Of a DNA stretch of 64,000 nt, positions 53,334-64,000 are shown piece by piece. The stretch lies in assembly GCA_017979445.1 (NCBI GenBank), contig CM030708.1, positions 30,847,613 through 30,911,612 of the forward strand, in the 5' to 3' direction. Numbering within the stretch: position 1 is the first letter of the stretch; every line of letters begins with the position of its first letter. Source of the stretch: Akebia trifoliata (Eukaryota; Streptophyta; Magnoliopsida; Ranunculales; Lardizabalaceae). Below the pieces are notes generated by a model. That model saw nothing but the letters and a program-made list of their open reading frames with translations, was not told the origin of the DNA and did no database searches. The position numbers were made by a program, and so were the translations under genes.

Positions 53334-55457
53334 TAAGTGGGTTTGATATTAGTCTAATTGGGTTTGGGTCTATCAACCCGTTTAAACGATTATTAAATGA
53401 GTTGAGTTTTAGTTCTAAGTGTCAACCCGTCTAATCGATTTAGATACTTATTTTGTTATTAATGTATAATTTTAAATATGTCAATAAAATTTTAAACTAC
53501 TCAATTTTCTTTTCTAAAATTTCACAGAACATTTTCATGACATTTTTTTTTATTTATCAAAATCTATAAAATATAAATAGTGTTTTAAGATATTTTTAAA
53601 TTAATAAATGGTTAAATTTTAGTTTGAAAAAGAAATTATCTTAATAAGTTATTTATTTATATTTTTTTACTCCATTTTTTTCATTAAAATCTACAAGTAT
53701 GCAGGGTTTGATTTCTAATATTGGCAAAATGACCCTCAATAACATTTAAGATCTTATCAAATAAGGCTATTATGTCTCATGTGCTAATGAAAAATACTTT
53801 GCTTAGCCAATAATAATAATAATAATAATAAATACTTTCCTTACAAAGTTCGTAAGGAAAACTTTCTGACCACGTCACCTTATGGTATTCAAAAACATGA
53901 TTTGATGCCACCTGGTTGTAAAGGAAAAATTCTACGAACTTTGAAAAAAAAATCAAAAGAAAATTATTTTTCTCTATTGAACTTAGCTTACGGTTGTGTG
54001 ATTTCAATTTTAGTATTTATATTTTATTGGGTTGATTGGATTGGCTCATTCCTCGTTAATATTCAATAATTGTTTAGTTATAATGATTTATATAAGATAA
54101 GGGGTGTGTAAAAATATGGAATTATAATTATTTGACCTAAAAATATATTTTTCAACATCACATAAAGAAAACTAAAAGCAAGTGTTAATAAAAAGATGAT
54201 GATGATTAACTAATGTTAACCAACCAACTACTCCAAAAGACTTAGGAGAATGGGAGAACTATGAATATAAGAGGGTTGCAAGGTTTAACCAGGTTATGAC
54301 TCACCCATAAGGGTGGATAGATTAAAACCTACGATTTATACGAACCAATGCTCTATACCATGCCAACCAACCAACTACTCCAAAATACATTTGTTGGAGA
54401 AAAGGAGAACTATGAATATAAACGGGTCGTGAGACTTAACTGAGGTATGACTCACCTGAGAGTGGAGAAGTATACACAGTCATCAACTGAAGTTTGAAAT
54501 GTAAATTATTAATGAGACTGAAATAATGATATTTAAAGATATTTTTAAACTATAATTATATTATGATTAGATTCGGGAAAATTTGGCAACCGGATGTCTA
54601 TGCCCAAACCCGACGTAGTTTTATTCTGTCAAATTTTTTTTGCACGAACCTTAGATAGAGTTGCCCAAACCTAACCCATGGGAACTCATTGGATGTCACT
54701 TTCCTGACATGGAAATGAATAGGAACCATAGATGCTTTTTCACTCTTATTTCGATCCTTGTTTTCTTCTATACATGTTTGTTAATTGCTATATTATTATA
54801 TTTTACCATTATAATCATTTTATTTTATAAGAATTTATGCTATATTAAAGGAGTAGAAAAAGATATTTTGAAAATCTAAAAATACAATTTTCAAAGAAAT
54901 CTTATAATTTGGATTAATGCAATTAGTATATGGATGGATTTGTGCCCTTCCTACATCCAAGGGATCTGACTTGGATCATGACACATCAAGTCATATTTGA
55001 CCCTTTTTTTTTTTAATTCCGATCTACTCCAAGGACCAAACCAACTAAATTCAGATTTTTGAATTACTCGGATAAAAATCAACTCATTTTATGCCGTAAT
55101 TATATTGGACTAGAAGGTAGCATGAACATTAACGCACATGTCTCAAAAGGGCTTATTTGTAATTTAAAAATTAATTAAAGAGTGATTTTGTAGATTATAA
55201 AATAAAAATGATATTTTGGTTCTTGACCAAAATGACCTTGATCATATTAAGCTTAGATGTTAAGGTAGGGGCATTTTTGAAATCCCAATTTTGGTGTCCA
55301 ACCACTTTTACTCCGCCTTCTCTCATTATAATAGTAAAGATATATCATTTGATGAAGAAAAATGAATATTATTTTTTATTTTAATATCATTGACTTTGAG
55401 TCATTGAGTTGAGATTTTTTTTTTTTTTAATTGATAGTAGATGGCATGTGCAAATGC
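53334..55457. other. Duplicated AT-rich DNA; no gene
   Basis: 53330-53830 matches 50400-50814 and 56160-56690. 53830-54040 matches 51480-51710 and 56700-56940. 54940-55440 matches 45640-46230. 54260-54470 carries a two-copy repeat (CCAACCAACTACTCCAAAA). No coding signal. Confidence 0.6.
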
Positions 55458-55465
55458 ACATGTAT

Positions 55466-55599
55466 TAGAGGTGCAACTTTGTCCGGTTTAAATCAAGAAT
55501 CGAATCAAATTAATAGCTTTTGGGTGGTTTGGTTCGATTTAAAACAAGTTGCGATTTGATTTTGGGTTACAAAAATGAATGACCAAAGTTGCACCCTTA
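55466..55599. mobile_element. hAT MITE, 134 bp, with 8-bp TSD
   Basis: Direct repeats ACATGTAT at 55458-55465 and 55600-55607. Inverted ends are TAGAGGTGCAACTTTG and, in reverse complement, TAAGGGTGCAACTTTG. Confidence 0.87.
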
Positions 55600-55607
55600 A
55601 CATGTAT

Positions 55608-56668
55608 TACACAAATTTTTAATTAGGATTTATTCATATTTTCTAGAAATGTTTTAAAATAGAAAGTCGAATTTTATATCACATATATTATAAGGGACTT
55701 TTTATAATTTGAAATATTAAGTAAGTAGATCTTTAAAATAATAAAAGGACATTTTTATGATTTTAACAGATTTAAAGTGCTTAATTGGATTGTAGTCCCT
55801 AGGATTGTAATTTTACATTGTAAGTCCCTATCTATAATTTAAAATATTAGTTAAGTCCATCTTAAAAATAACATAATAGAAGAAATTGTTTTCACGACAC
55901 AGAGTTACGTTTCCCCGTAAAAAAGTGCAGTTTTGTCGCATCAGGGGTGTATCATTTTTAAGAATGATAAAAATACAACCACCTTTAATGTATGATGTTT
56001 TTTAAGCAATTACAACCACCTTTAATGGTGAATGCAACATAAGTATCAATGCTACTACTACTAATATTTTTCAACTGGGTAATAAAACTGCCTAAGTAAG
56101 ATTAGAATCGTGCCATTGCCAGCACCGACTCCACTTATGGGTGGCAATCCCAACACCACTCCAAGTTGACACAAAGTAAGTGGATTTGATTTAAGCCTAA
56201 TTAAGTTTGAGTCATAATAGGATCAATCCGTCTAATGCTATTATTAAATGAGTTGAGTTTGAGTTCTAGATGTCAACCCGTCTAATCGATTTAGACACTT
56301 ATTTTATCATCAACGTACAATTTTAAATATATTAATAATTTTTTAAATTACTCATTTTTTTTCTAAAATTTCTTAAAACTTTTTCATAACGTATATTTTT
56401 TTATATTATCAAATTCTATAAAATATAAAAGAGTGTTTTAAGATATTTTTAAATTAATAAATGATCATGTTTAGTTTGGGAAAGAAAAAAACGTTTATCT
56501 TAATAAATTATTTATTTATATTTTTTACTTCATTTTTTACATTAAAATCTAGAGGTATGTAGTGTTTGATTCCTAATATTGACAAAATGACCCTCAATAA
56601 CATTTAAGATCTTAACAAGTAAAGTTATTATGTTTCATGTGGTAATGGAAAACACTTTTTTTAACAAA

Positions 56669-56699
<31 letters not shown>

Positions 56700-57149
56700 T
56701 TAAACAAACACTTTCCTTGCTAAGTTAGTAAGGAAAGTTTTTTGACCACATCACCTTATGGCATCCAAAAACATGATTTAATATCACATGATTGTAAAGG
56801 ATAAAATTCTATGAACTTTGTAACAAAAAAATCAAAAGAAAGTTATTTTTCACCATTGAACATAGTTTACGGTTGTGTGACTTTAGTTTTAGTATTGATA
56901 TTTTATTTTTGGTGGTAAAAGTGGAATTTATTTTTTTTCAATAAAGCTTAGAATTTGATTAAATAGGATATATATGGGTTGGGTCAGGTATACCTATTTA
57001 TGAATGGGTTGGGTTTGGATTTGATAAATTTTCATAATATCCTGACCTCAACACGACACGAACACAACCTGACTCGACCCAACTCATTGCCACCCCCACC
57101 CACCACTAAAAAAATAATCAAAAGAAAAAAAAAAAAAAGAGGTAAATGG
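55608..57149. other. Duplicated AT-rich DNA; no gene
   Basis: 55608-55960 matches 47330-47740. 56040-56200 is another copy of the TACTAGATATTTCT to GGTGGCAATC module. 56160-56940 matches 50.4-50.8, 51.5-51.7 and 53.3-54.0 kb. No gene seen. Confidence 0.6.
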
Positions 57150-57395
57150 TCCTAGCTATTCTTGTGTCGAGTGGGCTAAAACGATACTATAAAATAAAAA
57201 AGAATCGTGATTTAAATTTGAAGAATGATCAATTGATTTGAATCTATGAAGATTTAGACCCGTCTTTTCAATTTTTTAGATACCAAGTTTCAGTGTTTAG
57301 TATTTAAATCTAGGAAGAATGACAAAATTTTATGTATCTTACACTATAATTTGCTTATTTACAATATACTAATAATTTTCTTGCCATGAGTTTAT

Positions 57396-57437
<42 letters not shown>

Positions 57438-58397
57438 AGAAATGATGATTTTTCCATTTTTTCCACTAAATAAAAATTGTATGTAATTCATAGTCAAATT
57501 CTTTTAGAATATTTTCTAAATTTGATTTCCACCAATAAATGATGAAAACGGAGTATGATCCCCAAACACAATTTTTTTTATATTGTGGGTGTCCCCAACT
57601 TTAAAATGGGACTACTCCCAGGGTCATGCGCATCATCCTCTTAGAAAATCCTATGTGCAATAATAGGTTGAGTCAAGGTTCAACATGACCTAGAGGGTTG
57701 CCCAAAGAAGTTCATACCTTCATGGGTTTCAAACGCATGACCCACCTCAAATGCTTGTCAAGTGCACAGCCACTAGGCCAACCCCTTGGGTTTTTCAAGC
57801 ACATTTGACTTGCTTAAGATGCAAGAGTGAGTTACACATTTACTTCCTTATTGTTTATTTCAAATTTCTCCACCTTTATCGATATCAATTTTTTTTCAGT
57901 ATCTACAATGCAGCCATTGGTTCTGCCCTCCACTATGAACTAATTACAATTCAATGAAATTTATGGTAATCCAGCTAGATTATTTGTTTCACAACCCCAT
58001 GATAGGTGCTTTCATTTTCCTCACAAGTCTTATCTCTAGCGCTTGCTTTATATTTAGTGATAGCTAGATTATAATGATCTTAAGTTCGGGTTCGAGCAAA
58101 TCGAGTTGGCCGATGCACATGCTCGCACCCAACCCAATTTGAGTCTGGTATATGTATATTTATCGAATCTGAGGCCGAATCAAAGCTAACTATGCCCAGA
58201 CAGGATCCTAGGTCGGGTTTGAGTTTTGCCCACCCAAGTTGCAGCCCTACTTGACATATAAGGTAAAATAACTCTTGCTTTCCTAATAGGAAAAAAATGG
58301 CAAAATTTTTGTGGTTGGTGGAGCTTGATAGTACTGGTTAACAAGGAGGTACTTTAAATTAAGCCACATGTTTACGTCAGTCAAGCTCGGTGCTGAG

Positions 58398-59076
58398 CAG
58401 GGCTACAACTGGAGCAAGTTGGGTCATGTTGGGGATCAACCCACGCCCTTGCCCAACCCGACCTCGGGCATGAAAAGCTCAACTTGAACCCCTAGCCAAG
58501 TCGGGTTAGTTCATTTATCATTAATACTAGGTAATTTAGCATTGGTAAAAAAAATTATAAAGATAAGTAGCGAGTAAAAGAATCATGTGTTTCAAAGTTT
58601 ATATACAGAAAGTTATAAGCAAATTTAAAGAAAGAAGAAAAATAATAAGATTAACTACATTAATAATCTTTTATTAATAATCAAAATTTTCAAAAAAAGA
58701 AAAAAATATTTAAAGTTAAAATATTTCTATGATAATGTAGAATTACACTTAAAACAAAGCAATTATTTATCTAATGAAAATAATCATACATTAGTTTTGA
58801 TATATAGACAAATAAAAGCATACATATTGAAATATGAATTATGAGTGTGAAAGAAATCAAGATAAAAAATACTTTTAAACTATAATCATATTATGTTTGG
58901 GTTCGGGCAAATCGGGTTGGCCGATCCCTATGTCTGCACCCAATCTGATTTGAGTCAAACATTATTTTTTGTTGCCTGTACCCGAGGTCGAACCCAATCT
59001 AACTATGCCCAGCCATATCCTAAGGTCGAGTTCAATCTAACGGGTTCGGGTTTTGCCCGCCCAAGTTGAAGCCCTA
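58398..59076. mobile_element. hAT-like element, 679 bp, with 8-bp TSD
   Basis: Direct repeats GTGCTGAG at 58390-58397 and 59077-59084. Ends are CAGGGCTACAACTGG and, in reverse complement, TAGGGCTTCAACTTGG. Subterminal words are GGGTTCGGGCAAATCGGG-like. Confidence 0.87.
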
Positions 59077-60658
59077 GTGCTGAGCTTGCAGGGGATTTGG
59101 GGGGGGGGGGGGGGCAATGATCCCCGAAAGAAATTTTAGCAAAGGTATTTTCGTAATTTCACTAATATTATATAAAATCCTTGTCAGGTTTTCTAGGGTA
59201 TTTATATTTCTAATTTTTGGTGAAAAGTTATTTTCTGTAATTATGAGTTTTTTCTTCATAGTAGAATTAGCATGATTCGTGGACCTACTTCAATCTTGAG
59301 GGAACCACTTGAAATCTCTATGTTTATTTGTGTGATTGTAAAATCTCTTGTTTTTAATTAGGTCAACAACTCAAAGTTGGCGAGTATCAAACATACATCT
59401 ATGGTATCATCACCCAAGGACTTTATCTACTAAGTTAGCTGACAAGTGACACTTGTTTCATTTCTTACATTGCTGATCGATTGGTTAAACATATATTTAA
59501 TTGTGCACATTCAAGAGAAGAGATTTCTTAAAGAAAAAATATATATATACATTAAAATTTGATGTATTTTGCGGATTATCTTCAAGAATTATCTTCAAAA
59601 AATATATGCATTTCTCAAGAATTATCTTTGAGGATTTATTTTATAATTTCTTTCGAATATTGGATTTATTTAATAGGTATTAATGCTACTAGTACTACTA
59701 GATATTTCTTATCTGAACACATCACATCGCTTATGGGAGCCAGACATAATGCTTTACTCATATCATCATAAATTCCTGATAAGAATTGTAGGATAGCCAG
59801 CACCAACTCCACCCATCACAACAATAAAATTCAAAATAAAAAATTGAATAAATTTTTATTATGCTTCGAACTATATTCTCCTGTCGAGTGGGCCAAAACG
59901 ATGTTATGTTCAACTAGAATTGTCTATAATTCATAGTCAAATTCGTTTAAAATATTTTCTAAATTTTATTTCCACCAATTGAGGATGAAAACACGGTATG
60001 ATCCTCAAGTGCATTTTGTCAATTTTTTGGAGGCCATTAGAAGAATAAATCATTCATGCCTTACTTGATATATGGAATTGAACACTTAGACTTACGCAAG
60101 ATGCAATAATGAGTGAATCATTATCTTCTTTATTGTTTGTTTAAGATTTCTCCACCTTTTTCAATATCAACTTTTTGTTATAGTATAAACAACATAACCA
60201 GAACCATCCACTATGACCCAATTACAATAAATTACAATCCTACGAAATTTAAGCTGATCTAGTTAGATTAATTGTTTCACAACCCCATGATAGGTGCTTT
60301 CATTTTCCTCGCAAGTCTTATCTCAAGCGTTTGCTTTATATTTAGTGATAGCTAATGATATTAAGTTAGGGTTTGGGCAAATTGGGTTGGTCGATACATA
60401 TGCTCTCGCCCAACCTGATTTCCGTAGGGTATTTTTTTTTTATCGAATCAAAGGCCGAACTCAAGCTAACTATGCCCAGACATGACCCTAGGTCGGGTTT
60501 GAGTTTTACCCACCCAAGTTGCAGTCCTACTTGACATGTAAGGTAAAATAACTCTTGTTTTCCAAATTTTTATTGTTTGTGGAGCTTGATAGTATTGGTC
60601 AACAACGAGGTACTGTAAGTCAAGCCACATGTTTACATTGATCAAGCTCGGTATTGAG

Positions 60659-61365
60659 TATGGTTACAACTCGAGCGGGTTGGGCCATGTTGGTGATCAA
60701 CCCGCGCCCCATGCCCTTGCCCAATTCGACTTCGGGCATGAAAAGCTCAACCCGAACCCTAACCAAGTCAGGTTAATTCATTCATCATTAATATTAGGTA
60801 ATTTGGTAATTTGGTAATGGTAAAAAAATTTATAAAGATAAGTGGCGTGTAAAAGAACCATGTGTTTCAAAATTTATGTACAGAAAGTTATGAGAGAATT
60901 TAAACATAAAAGAAAAACAATAAGATTAACTACATTAATTATTTTTTTATTAATAATCGCAATTCTCAAGAAAAGAAAAAATATTTAAAGTTGTAATTTT
61001 TGTATGATAATGTAGAATTATACTTAAAACAATGCATCTACAACAAAACAATTATTTATCTAATGAAAATAATCATACATTAGTTTTGAAATCTAGATAT
61101 ACAAAAGCATACATATTGAAGTATGAATTATGAGTGTGAAAGAAATCAAAATAAAAAATACTTTTAAACTATAATCATATTAAGTTTGGGTTCGGGCAAA
61201 TCGGGTTGGCCGATACCTATGTCTGTACCCAACCTAATTTGAGTCAGACATTCTTTTTTGTTCCCCGTACCCAAGGTCAAACCCAAGCTAACTATGCCCA
61301 ACCATATCCTAAGGTCGAGTTCAACCCAATGGGTTCAGGTTTTGCCCGCCCAAATTGAAGCCCTA
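60659..61365. mobile_element. Second tandem-unit copy of the 679-bp hAT-like element
   Basis: Same position within the next tandem unit, with aged flanking repeats GTATTGAG (60651-60658) and GTGTTGAG (61366-61373). The insertion therefore predates the unit duplication. Confidence 0.82.
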
Positions 61366-61385
61366 GTGTTGAGCTCGCTGGGGGT

Positions 61386-61745
61386 TTGAGGAGGGGGGGG
61401 GGGTGGTGGACAATGATCCCCGAATTTTTTTTTTGCAAAGGTATAATCGTAATTTCAGTAACATTATGTAAAATCCTCACTAGGTTTTCTGGGGTATTTA
61501 TATTTCTCATTTTTGGTGAAAGATTATAATATGTAATTATGAATTTTTTCTTCATAGTAAAATTAACGTGATTGCGGGGGGGGGGGGGGGGGACAATGAT
61601 CCCCGAATTTTTTTTTTTTGCAAAGGTATAATCGTAATTTCAGTAACATTATGTAAAATCCTTGCTAGGTTTTCTGGGGTATTTATATTTCTCATTTTTG
61701 GTGAAAGATTATAATATGTAATTATGAATTTTTTCTTCATACTAA
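61386..61745. repeat. Internal tandem duplication of about 178 bp
   Basis: Two nearly identical copies starting at poly(G) runs (about 61390 and 61568), each running through GGACAATGATCCCCGAA to TTTTTTCTTCATA. The neighbouring unit at 59100-59260 has only one copy. Confidence 0.85.
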
Positions 61746-62821
61746 AATTAGCGTGATTCGTGGACCTACTTCAGTCTTGAGGGAACCACGTGAAATCTCT
61801 ATGTTTCTTTGTGTGATTGTAAAATCTCTTGTTTTTAATTAGATCAACAACTCAAGGTTGGCGAGTATCAAACCTACATTTATGGTATCATCACCCAAGG
61901 ACTTTATCCACTAAGTTAGCTGACAAGTGACACCTGTTTCAATTCTTACATTGTTGATCGATTGGTTAAACATATATATAATTGTGCACATCAAGAGATG
62001 AGATTTCTTAAATAAAAAAAATATATACATTAAAATTTGATGTATTTTGCGGATTATCTTCAAAACATATATACATTTCTAAATAATTATATTTGTGTAT
62101 TTATTTTATAATTTCTTTCGAATATTGGATTTATTTAATAGGTATTAATGCTACTAGTACTACTACATATTTCTTATCTGAACACATCACATCGCTTATG
62201 GGACCCAGACATAATGCTTTATTCTTATCATCATAAATTCCTGATAAGAATTGTAGGATAGCCATCACTGACTCCACCCACCACCACAAAAAATTTCAAA
62301 GAAAAAATTGAATAAATTTTTATTATGGTCCCAACCATATTCTTGTGTCAAGTGGGCCAAAGCGATATTATGTTCAACTAAAATTGTCTAGTATTCATAG
62401 TCAAATTCGTTTAAATTATTTTCCAAATTTTATTTCCACCAATTGAGGATGAAAACACAGTATGAACCTCAAGTGCATTTTGTCAATTTTTTGGAGGCCA
62501 TTAGAAGAATAAATCATTCATGCCTTACTTGATATATGGAATTGAACACTTAGACTTACGTAAGATGCAATAATGAGTGAATCATTATCTTCTTTATTGT
62601 TTGTTTCAAATTTCTCCGCCTTTTTCAATCTCAACTTTTTGTTATAGTATAAACAACACAGCTAGAACCATCCACTATGACCCAATTACAATAAATTACA
62701 ATCCTACGAAATTTAAGGTGATCTAGCTAGATTAATTGTTTCATAACCCATGATAAGTGCTTTCATTTTTCTCGCAAGTCTTATCTCAAACGTTTGCTGT
62801 ATATTTAGTGATCGCTAATTG

Positions 62822-64000
62822 TAGACACCCCATTTTCGCACTCGCCTGATTAATCAATTTGTTAATCCGATTACGACGGTTCCCAATGATGGATGAATAT
62901 TTCAATTTTTTTTTTTTTTTGTTAGTGGATATGTTTCAGAAATTTGAATAAGGTATCTCAAATAAGCAAAATTTTAGAAATCACGCTGCATGAAGAAAAT
63001 ATAACCCAAAAACATAGAAATCATCATTTTGCGAAAAAAATCTTTATGAGAAAAAATACCAAAATTTATCAAATTATCAAAATACCCCTTCCATCGAAAT
63101 GTCCCTAGAGCCTACGTTACGCTTAGGAAAATCTTTTCGAACACATAAAACAACCAACTAAAACCAAATAAATTATTTCGCTAATTTTTACAAAATTTGA
63201 TAAAATTACGAAAATACCCCTCATAGGGTCCACGACCATTTCAGGCCAAAAACCCATAAATGGCACAAATTGATACTCCAATTAAATTCCTTACGAAAAA
63301 CTGATTTCAAAATATTCTAAAACATCAAAAAATGATCTCTCAACCCAAAAGTCTTCTTTGAGGGCAAAACGATAATTTTTCAACCCTAAAAATTCAAAAT
63401 TTCAAAATTAACGATTAGAATATTAATGAACGTAAAGTGAAATCTTAATAAATTAAATTTAAAATTTTAAACCAATAAAATCAATTAATTAAGCTAACGG
63501 GCCAAATTTTAAGTGGTGGTCTACTTATTCAAGTAAGGCCTACCTGATATTTATTAGAAGGCCTCTCCATTTGGGGTCCCAAAGAATTAAAATATAAACA
63601 AGGGTGTTCTAAAAAAAACTAAAAAAGGTATTCTTTCATTGAACGTAAGAATAGAAACCCTAATTCAAAACCTTAATTCAAAACTTTAATTAATCTTATC
63701 TTAAAGAGACTTAGTCAAATTATAAAACTTCCAAAAAAAGTCTATAAATAAGAGTCTTTACAATCCAATCTCACAGGTAAAGAAAAACCCTAGGAAAGAG
63801 AAGTCAGAAACTCTCCCAACTTTCCCAAAATCCTAAATCTGAAGCCTTAAGTCCCTATGTAACATCCAAACCCCAATTTTTACTCAAAAAACACTTAGAA
63901 ACCCTTAAAAAACACTCAAAAATCAGAAAATACTCAAATCTAGAAGGGAAATACCTCATCTTGGAGATCAGAAGCGGATCTATTGACTGAAAAAAAATAG
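62822..64000 (+). mobile_element. LTR related to the solo LTR, cut by window edge
   Basis: Starts TGTAGACACCCC and follows the inverse of 12334-14001 over its length. A TATA box TATAAATA (about 63742) fits plus-strand transcription. Whether it is a solo LTR or the 5' LTR of a longer element cannot be seen. Confidence 0.8.

Larger units (their letters stand above)
57150..62821. repeat. Tandem units of about 2.3-2.5 kb, three copies
   Basis: Anchor words recur at a regular period: TTCATAGTCAAATTC at about 57488, 59934 and 62394; AGGTGCTTTCATTTTCCTC at 58004 and 60293 with a near copy at about 62755. The third copy is cut by the LTR at 62822. Each unit holds a hAT insertion or its remains and no gene. 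A (TA)n run lies at about 57400-57436 and poly(G) runs at 59099-59114, 61390 and 61575. Confidence 0.82.

Noticed and set aside
59099..59114. Poly(G) runs (also 61390 and 61575) as G-quadruplex regulators
   Set aside because: Pure G homopolymers in tandem-unit junctions with no gene nearby; length may also be unreliable in sequencing.

Overview
This is AT-rich nuclear DNA from a flowering plant. A eudicot, probably woody, fits best, but the species cannot be named from the sequence. Evidence for a plant: two CC-NBS-LRR (NLR) resistance genes, a FAR1-type MULE transposase, a potato inhibitor I gene, an Athila-like Ty3/gypsy element with a tRNA-Asp type primer site, many hAT and MITE insertions, and fragments of plant gene families (TCP, WRKY, PPR, MRS2, ABCC). 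Only three loci look like intact protein genes: the transposase (21990-24551), the protease inhibitor (35133-35832) and one NLR (41841-44780). All are on the minus strand. Most of the rest is mobile DNA.

Layout. 1-1742: 5' part of an NLR paralogue, cut by the window edge and broken by a one-base frameshift, plus its upstream region. 1743-2635: hAT-like element with 8-bp target duplication. 2660-6984: nine terminal-inverted-repeat (TIR) elements laid end to end, separated only by (TA)n; the first carries a TCP gene fragment. 7014-26832: one 19.8-kb element with 1,254-bp TIRs, holding an apparently intact FAR1/MULE transposase, decayed multi-exon pieces of about seven unrelated host genes (MTA nucleosidase, PPR, MRS2, possible DUF810, ABCC transporter, possible GMC oxidoreductase/hydrolase, PWP2), a nested solo LTR and a nested hAT MITE. 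26848 on: start of another such element with a WRKY exon. 28-32 kb: degenerate tandem repeats, a MITE, a hairpin and a 14-3-3 scrap. 35133-35832: two-exon potato inhibitor I gene with a MITE in its intron. 36558-41457: defective Athila-like retroelement. 41841-44780: full-length NLR. 44.8-62.8 kb: repeatedly duplicated NLR-upstream DNA with MITE, LINE and hAT insertions, ending in 2.3-2.5-kb tandem units. 62822-64000: an LTR related to the solo LTR but in the opposite orientation.

Main point. The small MITEs, the TCP and WRKY carriers and the 19.8-kb element share one terminal motif (GGGnnnnG[T/A]TC) and a (TA)n flank. The large element is therefore a candidate autonomous, gene-capturing MULE driving the MITEs. 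The MITEs have an unusual double-hairpin core combined with several different ends. Paralogous empty sites inside the window date several insertions without outside data.
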